This document shows positions 45,710 to 53,288 of a stretch of DNA of 64,000 nt, piece after piece. Position 1 is the stretch's first letter, and every line of letters starts with the position of its first letter. The notes under the pieces are model-generated. The model was given only the letters and a program-made list of their open reading frames with translations, was not told the origin of the DNA and searched no databases. The DNA comes from CBDCVD01 sp965224015 (GTDB lineage Bacteria; Pseudomonadota; Alphaproteobacteria; Rhizobiales; CBDCVD01), in assembly GCA_965224015.1 (NCBI GenBank), contig OZ245032.1, forward strand, positions 1,364,001-1,428,000, given 5' to 3'. The translations under genes and the position numbers were made by a program.

Positions 45710-46198
45710 TATGATTCACTCCTCCAAATATTGATGATTTTGGCTATATTTCCGCTCCCCTGACAAATAGGGTCACCTCTTGCAAGGTTGCTCTTAGGGG
45801 TCCCCGGTGCGGAGATCGCCGACAGGTGTAAGCAAAAAATCGGACACACCCAAGCTTCTCAATGCAAGGACTGTAAACCAGGAAAACGTGAAACAAAGTC
45901 ACACTTTCTCAAAAACCCGTGAAACCCCTGGCCAGCCCACGCCTCCATTTTGGGGCACGCCAAAAGTAGCATTTCATTGGGGATTAGGAGGGGAAGCGGG
46001 CTGGTGGGGCTGGTTAATAGAGTTGTCCGGCGAATACTCTTATTTAGTGTGTTGCACAATAATACATTTGTTGATTGCAATAATTGTGCCAATTACACAA
46101 AATTGTTGAATCAAAAGACCACGATTAGTCAAAATTTAAGGGAGTGTGGCTATATTATGGTTTTGATTGTGGTCACTGTTTGTTTAGTAGAGAGTCTG
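45710..46198. other. Divergent spacer between P460-like gene and sciP
   Basis: It holds no supportable gene. It contains a GC-rich inverted repeat at about 45922-46012 and an AT-rich stretch at 46035-46190 that probably carries the sciP promoter. The open frame from 45950 continues into sciP but lacks coding character before 46199. Confidence 0.6.
46125..46139 (+). promoter_or_regulatory. Candidate CtrA-binding site upstream of sciP
   Basis: TTAG-N7-TTAA, one mismatch from the CtrA consensus TTAA-N7-TTAA, 60 bp before the sciP start. A GAATC (GANTC methylation-type) site is at about 46109. In Caulobacter sciP is CtrA-activated. The region is AT-rich, so chance is possible. Confidence 0.35.
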
Positions 46199-46474
46199 AT
46201 GGCCGATCATTTACGTTCTCGAGTGAAATATGTCATTGGGCCCGACGGAAGCCCACTGACCATTGCTGATTTGCCACCAACATCCACTAAACGCTGGGTG
46301 ATCCGGCGCAAGGCAGAAGTAGTCGCGGCGGTGCGCGGCGGACTTTTGAGCCTGGAGGAAGCGTGTCAGCGCTACACCCTCACGGTTGAGGAGTTCCTGA
46401 GCTGGCAGGCATCCATCGAAAAACATGGCCTTGCGGGCCTGCGCACCACGCGCATCCAGCACTATCGCGGTTGA
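46199..46474 (+). CDS. sciP: CtrA inhibitor SciP (DUF1153)
   Basis: A 91-aa helix-turn-helix-like protein matching SciP: KYVIGPDGSPLTIADLPP, TKRWVIRRKAEVVAAVRGG, LSLEEACQRYTLTVEEFLSW and ends HYRG. In Caulobacter SciP binds DNA and CtrA to limit CtrA-driven transcription in G1. The family is essentially alphaproteobacterial and is the best taxonomic marker in the window. The ATG at 46199 is chosen by family length. It is a single gene convergent with mcl. Confidence 0.93.
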   Translation: MADHLRSRVKYVIGPDGSPLTIADLPPTSTKRWVIRRKAEVVAAVRGGLLSLEEACQRYTLTVEEFLSWQASIEKHGLAGLRTTRIQHYRG

Positions 46475-46540
46475 CCCCGTTACCCTCCAATTCCAATCAT
46501 ATTCTCATCATTACCCGCAACTGCTAGCAGGGCCCTGGTA

Positions 46541-47533
46541 TTACCCGTGTTCCGCGGCGATTTGTTTGGCCTTTTGGACCAACACTTCAGCCTGGCGTAT
46601 GGAAGCGTAATCGATCAACCGCCCGTCAAGGGAGACCGCGCCTTTTCCTTCTTGTTCGGCCTTGGTCATGGCTTCGAGAATGCGCTTGGCCTTGGTGATA
46701 TCCTGCGCAGACGGGCTCATGACCTCGTTGGCCAGAGCAATTTGCCGCGGATGGATGGCCCATTTGCCCTCACAGCCAAGAACCGCGGCGCGTTTAGCGG
46801 CGGCGCGATAGCCTTCGTCATCAGAAAAATCACCAAACGGGCCATCAATGGGGCGCAGGCCATTGGCGCGCGCAGCAACAACCATGCGCGCCAGGGCATA
46901 GTGCCACATATCTCCCCAATGCACCTCGCGATGATGTTCGTCTCCGTCCTGGGGAGGATCGGTAAGAACCGCGTAGTGCGGGTTAACGCCACCGATATTG
47001 GTGGTGCGTGCGCGGGTGCTGGCGGCGTAATCGGCAACGCCGAAATGCAGGCTCTCATTGCGTTTTGAAGCGCCGGCGATCTCACAGATGTTCTGCATGC
47101 CAAGGGCGGTCTCGATGATATGCTCAAAACCGATGCGCTTTTTATATCCTCTGGCGTCTTCTATCTGCGTGACCAGCATGTCGACGGCATAGACATCGGC
47201 GGCGGTGCCAACTTTGGGAATCATGATCAGATCAACGCGCTCTCCGGCCTGTTCCACCACATCGACCACATCGCGGTACATATAGTGGGTATCCAGTCCG
47301 TTGATGCGCACCGACAGGGTTTTTGATCCCCAATCAAGGTCGTTAAGCGCGGCGATAACATTTTTGCGCGCCTGTTCTTTCTCGTCCGGGGCGACGGCGT
47401 CTTCAAGGTCCAGAAAAATAACGTCGGTGTCTGACTTCGCCGCTTTTTCAAACAACTTCGATTGACTTCCCGGCACCGCCAATTCGCTACGGTTAAGACG
47501 GGCAGGCGCCTGTTCAACACTATGAAAACTCAT
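46541..47533 (-). CDS. mcl: L-malyl-CoA/beta-methylmalyl-CoA lyase
   Basis: A 330-aa CitE-like TIM-barrel lyase cleaving malyl-CoA to acetyl-CoA and glyoxylate (serine cycle, ethylmalonyl-CoA pathway). Signatures are RSELAVPGSQSKLFEKAA, FLDLEDAVAPDEKEQAR, LIMIPKVGTAADVY, FGVADYAASTRART and GKWAIHPRQIALANEV. The ATG at 47533 has AGGAG; the in-frame ATG at 47581 is rejected. It is near formate-metabolism genes, supporting a one-carbon or glyoxylate role. Confidence 0.93.
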   Translation of the reverse strand: MSFHSVEQAPARLNRSELAVPGSQSKLFEKAAKSDTDVIFLDLEDAVAPDEKEQARKNVIAALNDLDWGSKTLSVRINGLDTHYMYRDVVDVVEQAGERVDLIMIPKVGTAADVYAVDMLVTQIEDARGYKKRIGFEHIIETALGMQNICEIAGASKRNESLHFGVADYAASTRARTTNIGGVNPHYAVLTDPPQDGDEHHREVHWGDMWHYALARMVVAARANGLRPIDGPFGDFSDDEGYRAAAKRAAVLGCEGKWAIHPRQIALANEVMSPSAQDITKAKRILEAMTKAEQEGKGAVSLDGRLIDYASIRQAEVLVQKAKQIAAEHG

Positions 47534-47574
47534 GTTCACTCCTGATTGTTTAGGCTTGCCATCCTTGCATCCTT

Positions 47575-47614
47575 GCATCAATGCATCAATGCATCAATGC
47601 ATCAATGCATCAAT
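47575..47614. repeat. 8-bp microsatellite upstream of mcl
   Basis: Five perfect copies of gcatcaat, preceded by two of ccttgcat, 41 bp upstream of the mcl start. Such tracts change length by slippage and could alter promoter spacing. Confidence 0.85.
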
Positions 47615-47708
47615 GCTTAGGTCGGTCTGCGTAGGCTGAGCACCAGATCACGCATCAGCGACCTTACAAAAAAGGGCACAAGCGAGGGATATCGGTGACA
47701 ACCTGATA

Positions 47709-47800
47709 GAGCGTGTCATATCTTAATATCTTAACATGTCAATAGAACCAATTCCGCATGAGAGAAAGACTAGATGTGTAATTTCAACAGATTGTCCCTG
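47709..47800 (+). mobile_element. Family B left end and linked repeat
   Basis: GAGCGTGTCATATCTTAATA follows TA (47707-47708). Downstream, ctagatgtgtaa and ttgtccctgg recur as at 7727-7760. It is truncated against the A element. Confidence 0.6.
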
Positions 47801-47802
47801 GC

Positions 47803-48183
47803 AATACCAAGGGTCCTTAACAATGACTCATGGCTTAGAGCATATCAGGTTTTAATAGAACCATTCTGACGGAGCGATTTTGCGCCAAGATGGGCCTTAA
47901 GTCTCGCAGGATATAGTGGGGCTATTTGCAAGAGGCTTAAGGTCCATATTGGCGCAAAAGCGCCCGTCCCTTCGGGTTTCCGATTGGCGGACGCCCACGC
48001 CCAAGCCGCTCTCGAGAGATGGATAAACATCGCTCTTCGATCGCCTTGAGCTTGGGAATCGCCTCGCCAATCGAGAAACAGAATTGATTCTATTAAGACC
48101 TGATACGCTCTAGCGTCAAGCAAGTATGTTATCAAGGCCGTACACCAGTCGGCGTGTCTATAAAGCCAATACCGCTGGTATTA
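47803..48183 (+). mobile_element. Family A element, copy 7, split by a family B element
   Basis: The left part AATACCAAGGGTCC to ggcTTA (47803-47837) and right part GCGTCAAGCAAG to GGTATTA (48114-48183) rebuild one normal A element when 47838-48113 is removed. This defines exactly where B inserted. Confidence 0.92.
47838..48111. mobile_element. Family B complete element, 274 bp, TA target duplication
   Basis: The left end GAGCATATCAGGTTTTAATA and the right end (reverse complement GAGCGTATCAGGTCTTAATA) form about 30-bp terminal inverted repeats. TA occurs at both junctions (47836-47837, 48112-48113), whereas intact A copies have one TA at that point. TA duplication and non-coding size suggest an IS630/Tc1-mariner-type MITE. 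Inside is a second inverted pair (ttttgcgccaagatgggcc and its complement near 47930-47960). No transposase frame is present. Confidence 0.9.
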
Positions 48184-48198
48184 CAAAATGGGGCCTTG

Positions 48199-48214
48199 GA
48201 CATGACACGCGCTA
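48199..48214 (-). mobile_element. Family B end forming the fhs stop codon
   Basis: gacatgacacgcgcTA, reverse of a family B end with one mismatch, meets the fhs stop (48212-48214). Confidence 0.5.
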
Positions 48215-49888
48215 GAAAAGCCCGGCAATCTCTCCTTGATCATTCAGCTTGATGGCCTCCGCTGCCGGCACACGCGGTAATCCGGGCATTGTCATGATCG
48301 CCCCGCAGATCACCACGACAAAGCCGGCACCGGCGCAAAGCCGCACCTCACGCACCGGCACCGAGTGCCCCACGGGCGCCCCGCGCAATGCCGGGTCCGT
48401 GGAAAAACTGTACTGGGTCTTGGCCATGCAGATTGGCAAGGTCCCATAACCCTGCCCCTCCCAAGCGCGCAACTGGTCGCGAATTCTCTTGTCCGCCACC
48501 ACCGCATCGGCGCGGTAGATGCGTTTGGCGATGGTCTCGATTTTTTTAAACAGAGGAAGGTCATCGGCATAAAGCGGCGCATATTGGGCCTGGCCACTGT
48601 CGGCAATCTCAACCACACGGTGGGCCAGGTCCTCGGTTCCCGCCGATCCCTTTTCCCAATGGCGACACGTTATGGCCTGCGACCCCTGATCGGCGACATA
48701 AGCCTTGACCGCATCAATTTCAGCCTGCGTATCGGTGACAAAGTGGTTGATCGCCACCACCGCCGGCACGCCGAATTGCTTGATATTTTCGATATGGCGG
48801 CCGAGATTGGCGCAGCCCTTGGCAACAGCCTTGACGTTCTCACGGCCCAAATCATCCCGATCCAGGCCGCCGTTCATTTTCAAAGCGCGGATCGTGGCAA
48901 CGATCACAACGGCGGCAGGCGCAAGACCGGCTTTGCGGCATTTGATGTCGAGGAACTTCTCAGCCCCCAGATCGGCGCCAAACCCCGCCTCGGTCACCAC
49001 ATAGTCGGCCACCTTCAGCGCCGTCGTGGTCGCGATGACCGAGTTACACCCATGGGCGATATTGGCAAACGGGCCCCCGTGAACAAAAGCCGGATTGTTC
49101 TCCAGGGTCTGCACAAGATTGGGCTGCATGGCGTCTTTCAGCAACACGGTCATCGCCCCGTCCGCTTTGATATCGCGGCAATAGACAGGGGAGCGATCGC
49201 GCCGATAGGCGATAAGGATATCGCCAAGGCGCTTTTGCAAGTCGTCCAGATCACGTGCCAGGCACAGGATCGCCATGATCTCCGAGGCGACGGTAATGTC
49301 AAAGCCGGCCTCGCGCGGAAAGCCATTGGCGACACCACCGAGAGAACAGGTAATTTGGCGCAGGGCGCGATCATTCATGTCCAACACCCGGCGAAAGGAG
49401 ACACGACGCACATCAATTTGCAGCGCGTTGCCCCAGTAGATGTGGTTATCGATCATCGCCGCCAGCAGATTGTGCGCCGCGGTGATGGCGTGAAAGTCTC
49501 CGGTAAAATGCAGGTTCATATCTTCCATGGGCACCACTTGCGCATAGCCACCCCCCGCGGCACCGCCTTTCATGCCGAAACAGGGGCCTAGCGATGCCTC
49601 ACGGATGCAGATCGCCGTGCGCTTGCCAATACGGTTCAACCCATCGCCTAAACCGACAGTGGTGGTGGTTTTCCCCTCACCGGCGGGGGTGGGGGTGATG
49701 GCGGTAACAAGGATAAGTCTGCCGTTGCGACGATCCTGAACGCTTTTAATAAAATCGGCTGAAACCTTCGCCTTGTCATGGCCAAAAGGCAGAAGATGCG
49801 CCTGAGGGATGTCCAACAGGGCGCCAATGTCCTGAATGGGTTTTTTATTGGCCCGGCGTGCGATTTCGATATCAGTGAGAACGGACAT
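48212..49888 (-). CDS. fhs: Formate-tetrahydrofolate ligase
   Basis: A 558-aa ATP-dependent ligase forming 10-formyl-THF from formate. The P-loop ITPTPAGEGKTTTTVGLGDG is near residue 65. Other signatures are REASLGPCFGMKGGAAGGGYAQV, FTGDFHAITAAHNLLAAMIDNH, and FGADLGAEKFLDIKCRKAGL. The length is normal. It is the last gene of the fdsB-hydrolase-fdsA-fhs run (49 bp after fdsA), placing formate oxidation and assimilation under possible joint control. Confidence 0.97.
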   Translation of the reverse strand: MSVLTDIEIARRANKKPIQDIGALLDIPQAHLLPFGHDKAKVSADFIKSVQDRRNGRLILVTAITPTPAGEGKTTTTVGLGDGLNRIGKRTAICIREASLGPCFGMKGGAAGGGYAQVVPMEDMNLHFTGDFHAITAAHNLLAAMIDNHIYWGNALQIDVRRVSFRRVLDMNDRALRQITCSLGGVANGFPREAGFDITVASEIMAILCLARDLDDLQKRLGDILIAYRRDRSPVYCRDIKADGAMTVLLKDAMQPNLVQTLENNPAFVHGGPFANIAHGCNSVIATTTALKVADYVVTEAGFGADLGAEKFLDIKCRKAGLAPAAVVIVATIRALKMNGGLDRDDLGRENVKAVAKGCANLGRHIENIKQFGVPAVVAINHFVTDTQAEIDAVKAYVADQGSQAITCRHWEKGSAGTEDLAHRVVEIADSGQAQYAPLYADDLPLFKKIETIAKRIYRADAVVADKRIRDQLRAWEGQGYGTLPICMAKTQYSFSTDPALRGAPVGHSVPVREVRLCAGAGFVVVICGAIMTMPGLPRVPAAEAIKLNDQGEIAGLF

Positions 49889-49937
49889 GAGGAAAGGTTC
49901 CTTCGATGAACAGGAAGATCAGATAAGGGGGTTGGGT

Positions 49938-52715
49938 TTATTCTGCGGCCTCGCGGGAGCCGACCCTTTCCACTTTAACGGCGGCAAACTTGAACTCGGG
50001 AATTTTGCCGTAAGGGTCAAGGGCCGGGTTGGTCAGGATATTCGCGGCCGCCTCCACAAAGGCAAACGGCACGAACACCATGTCCCTTGCAACCGTCCTG
50101 TCGGCGCGCGCCATAAGGACAATCGTGCCGCGCCGCGTTGTCAGTCGAACCGGCTCGCCCGCCGCCACACCAAGGCGGCGCAGGGTTTTGGGATGCAGGG
50201 AGCAATTGGCCTCCGGCTCAATGGCGTCGAGCACGCTGGCGCGCCTTGTCATGGCGCCGGTGTGCCAGTGCTCAAGTTGCCGCCCGGTGGTCAGGATCAT
50301 GGGATAATCGTCATCAGGAACCTCATCAGGGGGAACGATAGAGGCCGGTGTAAACCGGGCCCGGCCCTCGGGCCTGGGGAAACCGTCGGAAAAAACAATG
50401 GGCTGGCCCGGATCCTCGGCGCTTAAGCTTGGGTAAGTCACGGCGCTTTCCGCCTCAAGGCGCTCCCAGGTGATGTTGTCGAGGGAGGCCATGGTGCGTT
50501 TCATTTCTGCAAACACCTCGCGCGGATGGGTATAGCGCCACGCAAGCCCCAAACGCCTGGCCAGTTGCGTCGTGATCCACCAATCTTCCCTCGCCTGGCC
50601 TGGAGGCGTAAGGGCCGGGCGGCCCATTTGCACCTGGCGGTTTGTATTGGTGACAGTGCCGGCTTTCTCCATAAAGGCGCTTGCGGGCAGGATCACATCG
50701 GCAAAATTGGCTGTCTCGGTAAGGAAAATATCCTGCACAACAAGATGTTCAAGCGCGGCAAGGGCGGCGCGGGCGTGGGAGACATCCGGGTCTGACATGG
50801 CCGGGTTTTCTCCCAGAATATACATGCCCCTGATGTCGCCCGCATGCACCGCATCGATGATCTCGACGACGGTCAGGCCTTTTTGTGCGCAAAAGTCATC
50901 CGCTCCCCAAACTTCGCAAAATCTGGCGCGCACCCTGTCGTCGGTAACACTTTGATAGTCGGGTAAGAACATGGGGATAAGCCCCGCATCGGAGGCCCCC
51001 TGGACGTTATTTTGCCCGCGAAGGGGATGCAACCCCGTGCCGGGACGCCCCACCTGACCGGTCATCAACGCCAGGGATATGAGGCAGCGGGCATTGTCCG
51101 TGCCATGCACATGTTGCGAGATGCCCATGCCCCAAAAGATCATCGCTGCCCGCGCCCGTGCAAAACGGCGCGCCACAAGGCGCAGGGTTCCGGCATCAAT
51201 GCCGCAAATGTCAGCCATCGCCTCCGGTGGGAACGCCGCCACATGATCTTTAAACGCGGTCCAGTTTTCCGTAAACGTGTCAATATATTGCCTGTCGAAC
51301 AGACCCTCCTCGACAATCACATGCATGACGGCGTTGAGCATGGCTACGTCGGTGCCCGGGCGAAACCGCAATGTATGGGTGGCAAAGCGAGAGAGCGCCT
51401 GGCCCCGCGGGTCCATAACAATCAAAGTACCGCCGCGCTTGACGAACTGCTTGAAGTACGTTGCGGCAACGGGATGATTTTCACTCGGATTGGCACCGAT
51501 CACAATGGCGGTATCGGCATGTTCAATCTCGTTGAAGGTGGCGGTCACGGCGCCTGAACCGATATTCTCCAGAAGCGCGGCAACGGATGAAGCGTGACAA
51601 AGCCGCGTGCAATGGTCGACGTTGTTGTGGCCGAAACCCTGGCGGATAAGCTTTTGAAACAGATAGGCCTCTTCGTTGGTGCATTTGGCGGAGCCGAAGC
51701 CGGCGACGGTCCGTCCGTCCTGGTCACGCAGGCGCGCCAGACCCGAGGCCGCCGCATCAAGCGCTTCCTCCCAACTGGCTTCCCGGAAATGGCTGTCGGG
51801 GTTGGCCGGATCCACGTTAAGCCCCTTGGGCGGCGCGTCGGCGCGCCGGATCAAAGGCCGCGTGAGACGGTGCGGGTGATGCACATAGTCCAAACCAAAA
51901 CGGCCCTTGACGCAAAGGCGCTGCTGATTGGCGGGGCCATTCATCCCGTCCACCCGCACGATCCTGTTGTCCCTGACCTTGATCGAAAACTGACACCCGA
52001 CCCCGCAGAACGGACAAACACTTTGCACCGCACGATCAAAATTATTGCTATCGCCCATTTGCCTGGCATCAATTGCCGTTTCTGCCATCAAGGCCCCCGT
52101 GGGACAGGCCTGAACGCATTCCCCACACGCCACACAGGTCGAGGCGCCCATGGGATCATCAAAGTCGAACACCACTTTTGTGTGATGACCGCGCCCGGCC
52201 ATGCCGATCACATCGTTGACCTGCACATCGCGGCACGCACGCACGCAAAGATTACAATGGATACACGCGTCAAGATTGACGCGCATGGCCACATGGCTGT
52301 CGTCCACGGGAGGCACCCGCGCCGGTTGACGGGCGGGAAAGCGGCTTTGGGAGATATTTTGCTGCGCCGCCACGTGCCAGAAATGCGACGACCTGTCCCG
52401 GGCTCTATCCCGTGGCGGTTGATCGGCAAGCAGCAGTTCCACGACCATGCGGCGGGCCCGGGCCGCCCGTTCGCTTTGGCTTTTGACAACCATGCCCTCG
52501 ACAGGCTTGCGAATACACGAGGCGGCCAGGGTTCGCTCCCCCTCGACCTCGACCATACACGCGCGGCAATTGCCATCAGCACCATAACCGGGCTCTCCCG
52601 AATGGCACAAATGCGGAATGAACGTACCGACGCGGCGCGCCACGTCCCAAATGCTCTCATCACTGCCGGCGACGACTTCAACCCCATCAAGATTAAACGT
52701 GACCGTATCGGTCAT
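49938..52715 (-). CDS. fdsA: NAD-dependent formate dehydrogenase, catalytic alpha subunit
   Basis: A 925-aa Mo/W-bis-MGD enzyme oxidising formate to CO2. Order: NuoG-like 2Fe-2S domain (1-80, PHLCHSGEPGYGADGNCRAC), two 4Fe-4S ferredoxin-like sites (about 145-215, CIHCNLCVRAC and CVACGECVQAC), a further CPFCGVGC site, the catalytic domain with the metal-ligand region VDHCTRLCHASS near residue 375, and a MopB-binding C-terminus. Cys, not selenocysteine, is at the metal. It overlaps the preceding hydrolase gene by 4 bp (ATGA). Related to Rhodobacter FdsA and Methylobacterium FDH1 alpha. Confidence 0.96.
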   Translation of the reverse strand: MTDTVTFNLDGVEVVAGSDESIWDVARRVGTFIPHLCHSGEPGYGADGNCRACMVEVEGERTLAASCIRKPVEGMVVKSQSERAARARRMVVELLLADQPPRDRARDRSSHFWHVAAQQNISQSRFPARQPARVPPVDDSHVAMRVNLDACIHCNLCVRACRDVQVNDVIGMAGRGHHTKVVFDFDDPMGASTCVACGECVQACPTGALMAETAIDARQMGDSNNFDRAVQSVCPFCGVGCQFSIKVRDNRIVRVDGMNGPANQQRLCVKGRFGLDYVHHPHRLTRPLIRRADAPPKGLNVDPANPDSHFREASWEEALDAAASGLARLRDQDGRTVAGFGSAKCTNEEAYLFQKLIRQGFGHNNVDHCTRLCHASSVAALLENIGSGAVTATFNEIEHADTAIVIGANPSENHPVAATYFKQFVKRGGTLIVMDPRGQALSRFATHTLRFRPGTDVAMLNAVMHVIVEEGLFDRQYIDTFTENWTAFKDHVAAFPPEAMADICGIDAGTLRLVARRFARARAAMIFWGMGISQHVHGTDNARCLISLALMTGQVGRPGTGLHPLRGQNNVQGASDAGLIPMFLPDYQSVTDDRVRARFCEVWGADDFCAQKGLTVVEIIDAVHAGDIRGMYILGENPAMSDPDVSHARAALAALEHLVVQDIFLTETANFADVILPASAFMEKAGTVTNTNRQVQMGRPALTPPGQAREDWWITTQLARRLGLAWRYTHPREVFAEMKRTMASLDNITWERLEAESAVTYPSLSAEDPGQPIVFSDGFPRPEGRARFTPASIVPPDEVPDDDYPMILTTGRQLEHWHTGAMTRRASVLDAIEPEANCSLHPKTLRRLGVAAGEPVRLTTRRGTIVLMARADRTVARDMVFVPFAFVEAAANILTNPALDPYGKIPEFKFAAVKVERVGSREAAE

Positions 52716-53278
52716 ATTGGTGTCTCCAATTGGGCTATGGCCTGGGCGCTGGAAACGATCTGGGCAAACTCGCCGGACAGAATGGCAATTTCCGTTTCAT
52801 GGACTGTCTCGGCGGATATCGGCGTCCCGCGCACGGGATCGGCCTTTGCCCAGGCGTGGCAGGCATCGCTCACCAGATCAACGGCAAACCCCAAATTGGC
52901 GGCCATGCGCACCGTGGTTGAAACACAATGTTCCGTGGAAATCCCACATAGGATCACCTTGTCGATCCCTTTGCCGCGCAACCACGTCTCAAGGTCCGTA
53001 CCGATAAAGGCGCTGTTTTGATGTTTGACAATGTGTTTTTCGCCCTCCCGCGGCGCAAATCCGGCCTTGAACGCAAAGCCCGGCTGATGCGCCGCAAGCG
53101 GTGAGCCGGGCACAACCGAGGCATGTTGCACCACCACCACCGGCGCGCCCATTTGTCGCCAGTGCGCAAGCAGATGCGCCGCATGCGTCTCCATGGCGGG
53201 ATTGTTGCGCTCGCCACCCCAGCAATCATGGTCATCAAATGCCTGCTGGATGTCAATCAAAATCAGCGCCGGGGTCAC
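52712..53278 (-). CDS. Isochorismatase-family cysteine hydrolase inside the formate dehydrogenase operon
   Basis: A 188-aa alpha/beta hydrolase. The catalytic Asp is in PALILIDIQQAFDD and the nucleophile Cys in LCGISTEHCVSTTVRMA; the Lys of the triad is probably in FKAGF. The substrate is unknown; relatives hydrolyse isochorismate, nicotinamide or other amides. The start is GTG at 53278, with AGAGGA 6 nt upstream; upstream ATGs at 53302/53311 lie inside fdsB. It is 10 bp after fdsB and overlaps fdsA by 4 bp, so it is truly within the operon. Confidence 0.88.
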   Translation of the reverse strand: MTPALILIDIQQAFDDHDCWGGERNNPAMETHAAHLLAHWRQMGAPVVVVQHASVVPGSPLAAHQPGFAFKAGFAPREGEKHIVKHQNSAFIGTDLETWLRGKGIDKVILCGISTEHCVSTTVRMAANLGFAVDLVSDACHAWAKADPVRGTPISAETVHETEIAILSGEFAQIVSSAQAIAQLETPI

Positions 53279-53288
53279 GATCCGTCCT

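Noticed and set aside
48365..49591. 408-aa plus-strand frame opposite fhs
   Set aside because: A shadow of the fhs coding strand; no domain, while fhs is unmistakable.
51594..53021. 475-aa plus-strand frame opposite fdsA and the hydrolase gene
   Set aside because: It spans two well-supported genes on the other strand and their junction; composition is that of an antisense frame.
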